NCBI GenBank assembly: GCA_963592135.1
Contig: CAVAVP010000028.1
Coordinates: 1-13,606 of the forward strand
Source of the DNA: UBA3700 sp963592135
GTDB taxonomy: Bacteria; Bacillota; Clostridia; Christensenellales; UBA3700
Reading direction: 5' to 3'
Length of the DNA: 13,606 bases
Within the stretch, counting starts at the first letter, position 1. Each line of letters opens with the position of its first letter. Below, one piece after another: positions 1 to 7,742 of the stretch. A model generated the notes under the pieces. That model was not told the origin of the DNA, ran no database searches, and saw nothing but the letters and a program-made list of their open reading frames with translations. Made by a program: the position numbers and the translations under genes.

Positions 1-156
1 GGGGGGGTGTGTTATAAATTAGGCATAACCAGATTTAGTAAGTTTTGTGGAAACAATTTTGTATATTTTATATTTTTTGGGTTTGTTAATAAAATAGACT
101 GATTTTTCACAAAATTCAAGAGGTTATAAAAAAACTTAAGGAGAAATAGAAACAAT

Positions 157-2163
157 ATGAAAATTAAAAAAATTTTATCAATTTTATCATTTATTCTAGT
201 TGTGATTATGTTAACATCATGTTTTGTTTCATGCGATGACGGAGAAAACGCGGAATGGATATATGACGAAACAACACACTGGCACAATACTATTGTTGAG
301 GGAAAGATCGTAATAACAGATAAAGCCGATCATACTTTTGGAGAAAATGGCCAAAAAGTTAAAACTTGTACCATTTGTGGATATAAATTAGAAGAAAAAA
401 ATCCTGAAACAATAAACCCTCCACATACACATTCATTTACGCAAGAAATCGTTGAAAACAAATTCTTAAAGACAGCAGCTACTTGTCTAAATGCAGCAGT
501 ATATTATAAATCTTGTTCTTGCGGCGTAGCTTCAACAACCGATACTTTCACATCCGGCGAAGCATTAGGACATAATTATTCTAACAATGTTTGTTCAAGA
601 TGTGGGGAAGCATCTAACGGAATGAAGGCCATCGTAGGCAGTGGAGAAAATGCAAAAGCTTATGATAATTTAACTTCTGCTATTAATGCTGCTCAAGAAA
701 ATGATGTTATTAAATTACTAGATAACATCATTTTAGACGTTAAAATTACTGACAATGCAAAGTTAACTCTCGATTTAAATGGAAAAACTTTAACTAATGT
801 TAATGGTGATACAATTACTATTGATCTAGGAAGTGAACTTACAATACAAGATAGCGTAGGTACAGGTATTGTAGATAATATAACACATGCTAAAGCAACT
901 ATTTATAACAATGGTACAGTTATTTTAAATGGTGGTAAATACACAAGAAGTCTCGAAAATGGCAAAAGTATAAGTGAATCTGGTGGCAATTCATACTATG
1001 CAATTCTTAATCATGGAGTTATGACCATAAATGAAGGAACTAAAGTAGAATTTATTGGTGCTTTTTCAAGTTTAGTTTCTAATGGTTACTATAATTATTC
1101 TGCAACTACTAAAGGTGATAGAATTGCTTATATCAACAATATTGGTCAAGCTAACCCTTCTTTAATAATAAATGGTGGTACATTTACTGGTGGTATTAAT
1201 ACAATAAAGAATGACGATGGAGCAATGCTTGTTATTAATGATGGTACATTTGAAAATGTTACACAATCTGCTGTAGTAAATTGCAATAAAGCAACAATAA
1301 ATGGTGGTACATTTACTTTAAATAATACCGATGATGTAAAATATGTCGTATTCAATAGAGATTATAATGAAGGACAAAATATTTGTATACTAAACATCAA
1401 TAATGGTACTTTCAGCCACAAGATTAAAGCAGGATTAAAATTAACTGTAAGCGATGATGTTGATACAAGTAAAATAGATGCCATAGCTAGCAATGGAAAT
1501 AATTACTATAGTTCTTTAACAAATGCAATTGCAGATGCTGCTTCTGTAGAAAATTCTAATGATGCAGAGACAATAAAACTTTTATCTGACCTTACTATAA
1601 CAGATAGATTTATTATTGAAAAACATTTAGTTATTGATTTAAATAATCATAAAATTACAATGGCTGCTAATCACGCTAATGGACAAGTATTTAGAGTAAT
1701 TGGCAGTGGGGTTACTGTAACAATTAAAAACGGGTCAATTGATGGAACTGCTTTTATACAACAAGAAGGGCAATCAAATTGGGATGATAAAGAGTGTGAT
1801 CCTATTATTGCAAGAGAGGGTGCTATAGTTAAGTTGTATGATCTTGATATTACAATAAATAGTATCACTGGTTCTTGTGCGTATGCGTTTGCAAACAGTT
1901 ACATTTATATCTACAGCGGAACTTATACAAATACAACAACTGTTGACTATCCACATAGTTCCGACGCTAATATTAAAGCACTTGTTTTAAATCAAGCAAA
2001 TGTAGAAACACAATTAATATTTGTAGAAGGTGGAACATACAAAGGATATAGCCCTGCAAATGGTGATGAGTCGAAAAAAGTTACTTCATTCCTTGCATCA
2101 AGCGATTATGAAGCAAAAACAAATGAAAATGGAAGTTATACTGTACAACAAAAAAATAGTTAA
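157..2163 (+). CDS. Surface lipoprotein with Cys ribbons and two beta-helix modules
   Basis: A 668-residue secreted protein. Residues 1-21 form a lipoprotein signal peptide (Lys-rich start, hydrophobic core) ending in the lipobox LTSC, so Cys22 should be lipidated and the protein held on the outer face of the membrane. Residues about 40-150 carry CxxC/CxC motifs (C71/C74, C120/C122, C146/C149) with intervening His, resembling the small ribbon modules seen in clostridial surface proteins. From about residue 166 to 430 and again from 449 to the end lie two related modules that open with an 'LTxAI' helix and continue as short strands rich in NGGTF/NDGTF/NNGTF turns, typical of a right-handed parallel beta-helix. 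No catalytic pectate-lyase residues are evident, so adhesion or glycan binding is a guess. AAGGAG at 138-143 lies a rather long 13 nt before the ATG. A weak -10-like TATAAA sits at 125-130. The gene appears to stand alone, with a terminator right behind it. Confidence 0.85.
   Translation: MKIKKILSILSFILVVIMLTSCFVSCDDGENAEWIYDETTHWHNTIVEGKIVITDKADHTFGENGQKVKTCTICGYKLEEKNPETINPPHTHSFTQEIVENKFLKTAATCLNAAVYYKSCSCGVASTTDTFTSGEALGHNYSNNVCSRCGEASNGMKAIVGSGENAKAYDNLTSAINAAQENDVIKLLDNIILDVKITDNAKLTLDLNGKTLTNVNGDTITIDLGSELTIQDSVGTGIVDNITHAKATIYNNGTVILNGGKYTRSLENGKSISESGGNSYYAILNHGVMTINEGTKVEFIGAFSSLVSNGYYNYSATTKGDRIAYINNIGQANPSLIINGGTFTGGINTIKNDDGAMLVINDGTFENVTQSAVVNCNKATINGGTFTLNNTDDVKYVVFNRDYNEGQNICILNINNGTFSHKIKAGLKLTVSDDVDTSKIDAIASNGNNYYSSLTNAIADAASVENSNDAETIKLLSDLTITDRFIIEKHLVIDLNNHKITMAANHANGQVFRVIGSGVTVTIKNGSIDGTAFIQQEGQSNWDDKECDPIIAREGAIVKLYDLDITINSITGSCAYAFANSYIYIYSGTYTNTTTVDYPHSSDANIKALVLNQANVETQLIFVEGGTYKGYSPANGDESKKVTSFLASSDYEAKTNENGSYTVQQKNS
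1167..1317 (+). repeat. Repeated 22-nt unit encoding beta-helix turns
   Basis: An identical 22-base stretch occurs at 1167-1188 and 1296-1317, starting AATAAATGGTGG and encoding the turn INGGTFT. A diverged copy sits between them near 1234-1250, encoding INDGTF. The identity at DNA level suggests recent repeat expansion inside the beta-helix, though short constrained codons could also give it. Confidence 0.6.
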
Positions 2164-2191
2164 TACTTAATAATTTCTTTTAAACCCAAAC

Positions 2192-2239
2192 AAAAACAGC
2201 TTATATGTAAAAAAAACATTAGGCTGTTTTTTCTTTTTT
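2192..2239 (+). terminator. Intrinsic terminator after the lipoprotein gene
   Basis: The left arm 2192-2208 (AAAAACAGC then TTATATGT) pairs with 2216-2232 (ACATTAGGCTG then T's), with one bulge and a G-U pair, around an A-rich loop. A T-rich tail runs to 2239. It lies about 30 bases after the stop codon. Confidence 0.8.
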
Positions 2240-2246
2240 GTAAATG

Positions 2247-2275
2247 TTGAAAAATCCCATAAATTTCAATATAAT
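2247..2275 (+). promoter_or_regulatory. Promoter of the EEP-ade operon
   Basis: TTGAAA at 2247-2252, a 17-base spacer and a perfect TATAAT at 2270-2275 form a strong sigma-70-type promoter. Transcription should start near 2282, almost on top of the ribosome binding site (AAGAGG, 2283-2288), so the leader would be only about a dozen bases. That leaves no room for a riboswitch ahead of the operon. Confidence 0.75.
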
Positions 2276-2294
2276 TGAAGTCAAGAGGTAAGAT

Positions 2295-3479
2295 ATGAAA
2301 CAGGAAATTAAACAAAAGAAAAAACATGGGCCCGTCTTTTGGACTCTAATATCCATAAATATTGTTATTGACTTAATAATAGTAATTGTTGGCGGTTATC
2401 TTTTATATATTGTTGCTTCATATTCTCGTATAGGTAATGTATCTTTAAATGTTACTAACAACTCATCTCTTGATGAAGTTAGTACCTCCCAAACTTACTC
2501 TATAACGACATATAACATAGGATTTGGAGCATACTCTCAAAATTATACATTCTTCTTAGATTCAGGATACGACGATAATGGTAATGAGACCGTAGGACAC
2601 TATGGCAAAGCTTTATCTAAAGATGATGTTTTATTTAATACAAATGGTGCAATTAAGACAATACAAGAAAAATCTCCAGATTTTGCATTATTTCAAGAAG
2701 TAGATACAAACTCAACTCGATCTTACCATGTAAATCAATATGAGAAAATTACAGGTAATTTTACAACATATGATCAAACATTTTGTTCAAACTTCCATAG
2801 CACATTTTTACCATATCCGCTATACGATATGCATGGTTCAGTTCAAGCTGGTCTTGCAATTATGAGCAAATATAAAATCTCATCTGCAAATAGATATGAA
2901 TATACTATATCAAACTCTATGTCAAAGTTCTTTGATTTAGATAGATGTTTTGCCGTAAATACTATAAACGTTTCAAATGGTAAAACTTTATATATAGTAA
3001 ACTCTCACATGTCTGCTTATGATAGTGGTGGCACAATCAGAAAACAACAAATGTTAGAGTTAAATAACTTCCTTGCAAAATGCCAAGAAAATGGAGATTA
3101 TGTAATTGTTGGTGGAGACTATAATCATGACTTAATTACGTATAATCCCGCTTATACATACACAAGTGAAAATAGAGTGTTTAACATGACAAAAAAAGCT
3201 CCAGATTGGTTAGCATACTTCTTTAACGAAGATGGCACATCAGAACTTATTGATGGATATTCTGTTTATGCAGATGATTCGAATCCAACTTGTAGGAATA
3301 ATGATGTAGAGTGGAATCCAGACAATACATTTGTATGCGTTGTTGATGGATATATTGTTTCAAATAATATAACAGTATCTCTTGTTCAAAATATACAAAC
3401 AAAACAAGGAAACAAAAACCTTGATGGCTTTGCATATTCTGACCACGAACCTGTTTATATGGAATTTAGTCTAAATTAA
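2295..3479 (+). CDS. Membrane-anchored endonuclease/exonuclease/phosphatase family protein
   Basis: A 394-residue protein. A Lys-rich start and one membrane segment (about residues 14-41) have no cleavage or lipobox motif, so the enzyme is predicted to be anchored with its catalytic domain outside. The domain shows the DNase I/EEP fold motifs in order: N74 in TYNIG, metal-binding E135 in FQEVD, H238 in NSHMS, GGDYNHD with D275 and N277, and the terminal SDHEP with D383/H384. The catalytic set looks complete. Family members cleave phosphodiesters or phosphomonoesters in DNA, nucleotides, inositol phosphates or sphingomyelin; the substrate cannot be read from the sequence. It is the first gene of a unit with adenine deaminase (13-nt gap), which makes an external nuclease or nucleotide hydrolase feeding purine salvage a reasonable inference. 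AAGAGG at 2283-2288 supports the ATG. Confidence 0.88.
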   Translation: MKQEIKQKKKHGPVFWTLISINIVIDLIIVIVGGYLLYIVASYSRIGNVSLNVTNNSSLDEVSTSQTYSITTYNIGFGAYSQNYTFFLDSGYDDNGNETVGHYGKALSKDDVLFNTNGAIKTIQEKSPDFALFQEVDTNSTRSYHVNQYEKITGNFTTYDQTFCSNFHSTFLPYPLYDMHGSVQAGLAIMSKYKISSANRYEYTISNSMSKFFDLDRCFAVNTINVSNGKTLYIVNSHMSAYDSGGTIRKQQMLELNNFLAKCQENGDYVIVGGDYNHDLITYNPAYTYTSENRVFNMTKKAPDWLAYFFNEDGTSELIDGYSVYADDSNPTCRNNDVEWNPDNTFVCVVDGYIVSNNITVSLVQNIQTKQGNKNLDGFAYSDHEPVYMEFSLN

Positions 3480-3492
3480 AAAGAGGTTTTAT

Positions 3493-5283
3493 ATGATTAA
3501 TTATTTTTGTAAATACCCATTATACGAAGTAACTAAAGATTTAGTAGATGTTGCTATGGGTAGAAAAGAAGCTGAACTAGTTATTAAAAATGCAAAACTA
3601 GTAAATGTATGCACACATGAAATATTAGACAACACTATGGTTGCCATAGCAAAGGGAAGAATTGCTCTTGTTGGCGATGCTTCGCACTGTATTGGTAAAA
3701 CCACAAGGGTAATCGATGCAAATGGAAAATATTTAGCACCTTCCTTTATGGATGGCCATATGCATGTTGAATCTTCAATGTTAACAGTTGGAGAATATGC
3801 AAGAGCAGTAATACCTCATGGTACTTCAGGAATATTCTTTGATCCTCATGAGATTTGTAATGTTCTTGGCTTAAAAGGCGTTAGATATATGCTTGATGAT
3901 TCAAAAAGAACACCTCTTAAAGCTATGCTTTGCGTTCCATCTTGTGTTCCTGCAGTTCCTGGCTTTGAAGACACAGGAGCGGAAATTACCTCAAAGGATG
4001 TAAAAGAAGTAATGTCTTGGAAAGAAGCCGTAGGCCTTGGAGAAATGATGAACTTTGTAGGAATTCAAAATAATGAAAATGGACCACATGCTATAGTAGC
4101 TGAAACATTAAAAGCAGATAAATGTCCAACAGGGCACTATACAATTCCTGAGACAGGTGCTGGACTTAATTCATATATTGCCTCAGGAATGAGATGTGAT
4201 CACGAATCTGTAAGAGAAATTGATGCACTTACAAAAATGAGACTTGGCATGTATGCACAGCTTAGAGAAGGCTCTGCTTGGCACGATTTAATTGAGGTAT
4301 CTAAAGCTATAACAAATCATGAGGTAGATTCAAGATATGCTCAATTATGTACAGATGATTCCCATCCTTACACACTAGTAGGTCCAGGTCATCTAGATAG
4401 AGTTGTTAAAAAAGCACAAGAGTATGGAATAGATTTTATAACTGCAATTCAAATGGTAACAATAAATGTTGCCACATGTTTCCAACTAGAGCACGAAATG
4501 GGCTCTATAACACCAAATAAATGTGCAGATATGGTATTAATTGATGATATTAAAAATTGCCATATAACCGATGTATTTATTGATGGTGAGCATGTTGCAA
4601 AAGATGGAAACCTTATAATTGAATATGGTAAGTATTCATATCCAAAAGATGCGTATAACACTGTACACTTAGATAAATTAACAGAAAAAGACTTTATCAT
4701 TCCAGCAAATAAAGACAAAGTTAAAGTTAGATCGATATCCGTTGAAGGTGGAAAAACTATAACAACTGAGGATATTAAAGAATTAAAGGTTGTAAATGGA
4801 AATATAGAGGCTGATGTAAATCAAGATGTATTAAAAGCTTTTGTATTTGAAAGACATCATAGAACAGGAAAAGTTGGTAAAGGCTTTTTAACAGGATTTG
4901 GTATAAAAGAAGGAGCACTAGCTCAAACTGTTTCACATGACGCCCATAATCTGCTTGTTGTTGGGACAAATGAAAAAGATATGGCAGTTGCTGCAAATGC
5001 TTTAATTGATTGTGGAGGCGGACTAGTAGTTGTACAAAACGGAAAAGTAATAGCAATCGCTGAACTTCCCGTTGCTGGTCTTATGAGTGAAGAAAACGCA
5101 CAAGTTATGTCTAATAAGATTAAAAACATTGAAGAAGAATGGAATAAGGTAGGATGTAAACTTCCATCACCATTTATGACAATGGGAATTGCTTCCCTTG
5201 CTTGTATTCCTAATTTACGTTTAACAAATAGGGGAATAGTTGATTGTATTAACTTTAAATTCCTAGATTTAATTGTTGAATGA
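3493..5283 (+). CDS. ade: Adenine deaminase
   Basis: A 596-residue cytoplasmic enzyme of the amidohydrolase superfamily (AdeC/Ade type, usual length about 570-600). It converts adenine to hypoxanthine and ammonia for purine salvage. The N-terminal metal motif DGHMHVESSML (H89, H91) is followed by the family-typical stretches DPHEICNVLG, CVPSCVPAVPGFEDTGAEIT, GHYTIPETGAGLNSYIASG and CTDDSHP (D288, D289). The C-terminal domain contains SHDAHN (481-486) and a Gly-rich DCGGGLVVV segment, also typical. All key metal and catalytic motifs are present. AAGAGG (3481-3486) lies 6 nt before the ATG. The gene follows the EEP gene by 13 nt and its TGA stop overlaps the ATG of the next gene, so the three are likely co-transcribed. 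No purine riboswitch is visible upstream. Confidence 0.95.
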   Translation: MINYFCKYPLYEVTKDLVDVAMGRKEAELVIKNAKLVNVCTHEILDNTMVAIAKGRIALVGDASHCIGKTTRVIDANGKYLAPSFMDGHMHVESSMLTVGEYARAVIPHGTSGIFFDPHEICNVLGLKGVRYMLDDSKRTPLKAMLCVPSCVPAVPGFEDTGAEITSKDVKEVMSWKEAVGLGEMMNFVGIQNNENGPHAIVAETLKADKCPTGHYTIPETGAGLNSYIASGMRCDHESVREIDALTKMRLGMYAQLREGSAWHDLIEVSKAITNHEVDSRYAQLCTDDSHPYTLVGPGHLDRVVKKAQEYGIDFITAIQMVTINVATCFQLEHEMGSITPNKCADMVLIDDIKNCHITDVFIDGEHVAKDGNLIIEYGKYSYPKDAYNTVHLDKLTEKDFIIPANKDKVKVRSISVEGGKTITTEDIKELKVVNGNIEADVNQDVLKAFVFERHHRTGKVGKGFLTGFGIKEGALAQTVSHDAHNLLVVGTNEKDMAVAANALIDCGGGLVVVQNGKVIAIAELPVAGLMSEENAQVMSNKIKNIEEEWNKVGCKLPSPFMTMGIASLACIPNLRLTNRGIVDCINFKFLDLIVE

Positions 5284-5996
5284 TGAAATTCTTTAAAAAA
5301 AAATTAGCAATTTTTGAAATAGTTTTTGTAGTTTTATCTGCATTAACTATTTTATTTTTATTGCTAGGAGTATCTACACATCACTATGTTTCATATGGCA
5401 AAAAATATAGCTCAAAAAACTATGTTTCAGCATATCTTTATAAATATAATGAACTTCCAGTAAATTTCATAGATAAAAAAGAATGGGAGGCAAATAATTA
5501 CAATTACAAATTATTTAAATCAGGCAAAAACATAGGTGGAGATAACTTTGAATATAAGGGAAACATTGTTGACTATACTCAAAATACTAATTTAAGAGAA
5601 GCTGATTTATATAAATCAAGACATGAGGTCTATAAAAATAAAGATAGAGGAACAATTAGACTTGTTTATGCATATAATGAAAATAAAGTAGTTGAAATTT
5701 TCTACACAGAAAACCACTATACAACATTTGCTAAAATAACAAAATTTAATGTCAACTTATTTTCAAATATATGCTACATAATTATGGGAAGTTTATTACT
5801 TATTCAGGTAGTTATTGTAGTTATTGATTTATGTAAAAACAAACAAACTCGAAGTTTTGGCTATTTTAGACAACTTGGAATATTTTACCTTGAAGGTTTT
5901 GTTTGTTTAATTGGGTTTATCCCAGGAAGCATTTATTTCATTGTTCTTAAAATTCAAAATCTTTTTAGTAAAAAAGTAAAAATTATAGAGCAGTAA
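5280..5996 (+). CDS. Unrecognised membrane protein coupled to adenine deaminase
   Basis: A 238-residue protein that I do not recognise. A basic start (KKK at 6-8) precedes membrane segment 1 (about 9-31). Residues 32-157 form a Tyr/Asn/Lys-rich, Cys-free domain predicted outside. Segment 2 spans about 160-184, then a short basic loop (CKNKQTRSFGYFR), and a last hydrophobic stretch 199-224 broken by GFIPG. The tail is basic (KKVK), which would fit inside better than outside, so the last stretch may be a re-entrant hairpin. The first ATG (5280) overlaps the ade stop in an ATGA arrangement, and a second in-frame ATG follows at 5283; either could be used. Such overlap usually means translational coupling, tying this protein to adenine deaminase or the upstream EEP enzyme. 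It could be a permease accessory or a sensor, but nothing in the sequence settles this. Confidence 0.75.
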   Translation: MMKFFKKKLAIFEIVFVVLSALTILFLLLGVSTHHYVSYGKKYSSKNYVSAYLYKYNELPVNFIDKKEWEANNYNYKLFKSGKNIGGDNFEYKGNIVDYTQNTNLREADLYKSRHEVYKNKDRGTIRLVYAYNENKVVEIFYTENHYTTFAKITKFNVNLFSNICYIIMGSLLLIQVVIVVIDLCKNKQTRSFGYFRQLGIFYLEGFVCLIGFIPGSIYFIVLKIQNLFSKKVKIIEQ

Positions 5997-6002
5997 ACAA
6001 AT

Positions 6003-6025
6003 TAACATATAAAACAAATATGTTA
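6003..6025. repeat. Perfect inverted repeat before the purB promoter
   Basis: TAACATAT (6003-6010) and ATATGTTA (6018-6025) are perfect 8-base inverted arms around AAAACAA. The site ends 7 bases before a candidate -35 box. It lacks G+C and a following T-run, so it is a poor terminator for the upstream operon and reads better as a possible operator for purB. Confidence 0.45.
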
Positions 6026-6032
6026 GAATTAT

Positions 6033-6062
6033 TTGGTAAAAAATATATAAATATTATATAAT
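6033..6062 (+). promoter_or_regulatory. Probable purB promoter
   Basis: TTGGTA at 6033-6038, an 18-base spacer and TATAAT at 6057-6062. The expected start near 6069 gives a leader of about 25 bases to the purB ATG. The AT-rich surroundings offer other -10-like hexamers, so the exact site is uncertain. Confidence 0.5.
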
Positions 6063-6093
6063 AAAAAAGAATTTAATTAAGCAGGAGTCCGAT

Positions 6094-7527
6094 ATGGAGT
6101 TTTCTTACGTAGATCCGTTAGTTACTAGATATGCTACAAAGCCTATGCTAGAACAATTTTCTGAAGAAACAAGAATGATTCTTTGGAGAAAATTATGGGT
6201 TGCTTTAGCCGAATCTGAAAAAGAATTAGGTTTAGAACAAATTTCCCAAGAACAAATTGATGAATTAAAAAAATATGTTTATGATATCAACTTTGATGTA
6301 GCAAAAGCTAGAGAAAAAGTTGTTAGACATGATGTTATGGCTTACATTTACGCTTATGGACAACAAGCAAGGTCTGCTGCGGGAATAATTCACTTAGGTG
6401 CAACATCATGTTTTGTTACAGATAACTCTGACGCAATAATTTATCATGATGCATTAATAAAAGTTAGAAATAAATTAGTTAATGTTATGGATAAATTATC
6501 TAAATTTGCAAAAGAATACGCTGGGTTGCCAACACTTGGTTATACGCATTTACAACCAGCACAACTTGTAACAGTTGGAAAAAGAGCAACACTTTGGTTA
6601 CAAGATTTACAATTAGATTACGAAAACTTAACATATTTAATCAACAATACAAGACTTAGAGGAGTTAAAGGAACAACAGGGACTCAAGCTTCATTTTTAG
6701 ATTTATTTAATGGAGATCATGATAAAGTTAAAAAATTAAACGAACTTGTTGTTAAAAAGATGGGTTTTGAAAAATATTTTTCTGTTTCTGGACAAACTTA
6801 TACAAGAAAATATGATTACAACATCTTATCTGGACTTTCTCAAGTAGCGCAATCAGCTTATAAATTTGCAAATGATATAAGAATACTACAAAGCTTTAAG
6901 GAAATAGAAGAACCTTTTGAAAAAACTCAAATTGGTTCATCAGCTATGGCTTACAAGAGAAATCCTATGAGAAGTGAAAGAATTTGTTCACTTTCAAGAT
7001 ATGTTATGACACTTCCAGAAAACGCAGCTCAAACTGCAGCAACTCAATGGATGGAAAGAACATTAGATGACTCTGCAAATAGACGTTTAGTTATGGCTCA
7101 AGCCTTCTTGACCATAGATGCAATTTTAGAAATCTATATGAATGTCGTAGATGGTTTAGTTGTTTATGATAAAGTTATAGAAAAAAGAGTTATGGCAGAA
7201 CTTCCATTTATGTCAACAGAAGTAATACTTATGGAATGCGTTAAAGCCGGCGGAGATAGACAAGCATTACATGAAAGAATTCGTATTCATTCAATGGATG
7301 CTGCAATGCAAGTTAAAAAGTTTGGAAAAGATAATGATTTAATTGAAAGAATCAAAAACGATCCATCTTTTGAAGCTATAAAAGATAAAATTGACTCAAT
7401 ATTAGATCCAATAAACTTTATTGGAAGAGCAAAAGAACAAACTTTAGAATATATAGATGAAGTAATTAATCCTATTCTAAAGGAAAATAGTGCAATTTTA
7501 GGAGCATCTGGACAAGTTAACGTCTAA
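6094..7527 (+). CDS. purB: Adenylosuccinate lyase, eukaryote-like subtype
   Basis: A 477-residue cytoplasmic enzyme of the fumarase/aspartase superfamily. It splits SAICAR to AICAR in de novo purine synthesis and adenylosuccinate to AMP. Visible motifs are RHDVMAY (H79), HLGATSC, GYTHLQPAQ (catalytic His152), RGVKGTTGTQASF, and the superfamily signature GSSAMAYKRNP with the mobile-loop serines S282/S283. In the signature the usual Pro is Ala (SSAMA rather than SSAMP). Length and segments such as MRSERICSLSRY and ERTLDDSANRR match, from memory, the human-type enzyme far better than the roughly 430-residue Bacillus-type PurB. AGGAG at 6083-6087 is 6 nt before the ATG. It sits just after the adenine deaminase unit with its own promoter; hypoxanthine made by Ade would reach AMP through IMP, PurA and this enzyme. 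Confidence 0.95.
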   Translation: MEFSYVDPLVTRYATKPMLEQFSEETRMILWRKLWVALAESEKELGLEQISQEQIDELKKYVYDINFDVAKAREKVVRHDVMAYIYAYGQQARSAAGIIHLGATSCFVTDNSDAIIYHDALIKVRNKLVNVMDKLSKFAKEYAGLPTLGYTHLQPAQLVTVGKRATLWLQDLQLDYENLTYLINNTRLRGVKGTTGTQASFLDLFNGDHDKVKKLNELVVKKMGFEKYFSVSGQTYTRKYDYNILSGLSQVAQSAYKFANDIRILQSFKEIEEPFEKTQIGSSAMAYKRNPMRSERICSLSRYVMTLPENAAQTAATQWMERTLDDSANRRLVMAQAFLTIDAILEIYMNVVDGLVVYDKVIEKRVMAELPFMSTEVILMECVKAGGDRQALHERIRIHSMDAAMQVKKFGKDNDLIERIKNDPSFEAIKDKIDSILDPINFIGRAKEQTLEYIDEVINPILKENSAILGASGQVNV

Positions 7528-7556
7528 GATGAAGTTAGGTTTGAGCAAATCCTGAC

Positions 7557-7592
7557 AAAAAAAATTGCCCTTTAAATAAATTTAAAAGGCAT
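7557..7592 (-). terminator. Terminator of tRNA-Trp, possibly shared with purB
   Basis: Arms 7566-7577 (TGCCCTTTAAAT) and 7580-7591 pair with a single C-A mismatch around a 2-base loop. Read on the minus strand the stem is followed almost directly by eight T's (7564-7557), a good intrinsic terminator for the tRNA. On the plus strand the tail is only ATTTTGG, so it would stop purB transcription weakly at best. Confidence 0.7.
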
Positions 7593-7594
7593 TT

Positions 7595-7669
7595 TGGCAG
7601 GGGAGACGCGACTCGAACACGCAACCGACGGTTTTGGAGACCGTAGCCCTACCATTGGGCCACTCCCCT
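7595..7669 (-). tRNA. trnW: tRNA-Trp (anticodon CCA)
   Basis: The minus strand folds into a full cloverleaf of 75 nt including an encoded 3' CCA. The acceptor stem is AGGGGAG/CTCCCCT (perfect), the D stem GCCC/GGGC with a 7-base loop, the anticodon stem ACGGT/ACCGT with loop CTCCAAA (anticodon CCA), the variable loop 5 bases, and the T arm carries loop TTCGAGT. Discriminator base G fits bacterial tRNA-Trp. The stem of the T arm contains two G-U pairs. Confidence 0.96.
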
Positions 7670-7685
7670 AAATAAAAGCATAATT

Positions 7686-7714
7686 ATTATATAAGTGAAA
7701 AAACATCGTGTCAA
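7686..7714 (-). promoter_or_regulatory. Perfect consensus promoter for tRNA-Trp
   Basis: On the minus strand TTGACA (7714-7709), exactly 17 bases, then TATAAT (7691-7686): a full match to the vegetative sigma consensus. Transcription would begin near 7680, about 10 bases before the mature tRNA 5' end. It lies in the leader region of proC, pointing the other way. Confidence 0.85.
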
Positions 7715-7742
7715 TAAAAAAGGTTAATTTGAAAGGATATTT

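Noticed and set aside
1..7. Run of seven G's at the window start
   Set aside because: Out of keeping with the AT-rich surroundings and exactly at the edge; most likely a sequencing or contig-end artefact, and no feature can be built on it.
12..287. Reverse-strand open frame across the lipoprotein leader
   Set aside because: It encodes a Phe/Leu/Asn-rich string from AT-rich DNA, overlaps the signal-peptide region of a well-supported gene and has no ribosome binding site.
3400..3492. Purine riboswitch ahead of adenine deaminase
   Set aside because: Only 13 bases separate it from the upstream gene and the operon promoter gives a leader of about a dozen bases; no aptamer could fit.
5997..6093. 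Purine riboswitch or small gene before purB
   Set aside because: The 97 bases are almost pure A/T with none of the conserved purine aptamer loops, and no open frame with a binding site.
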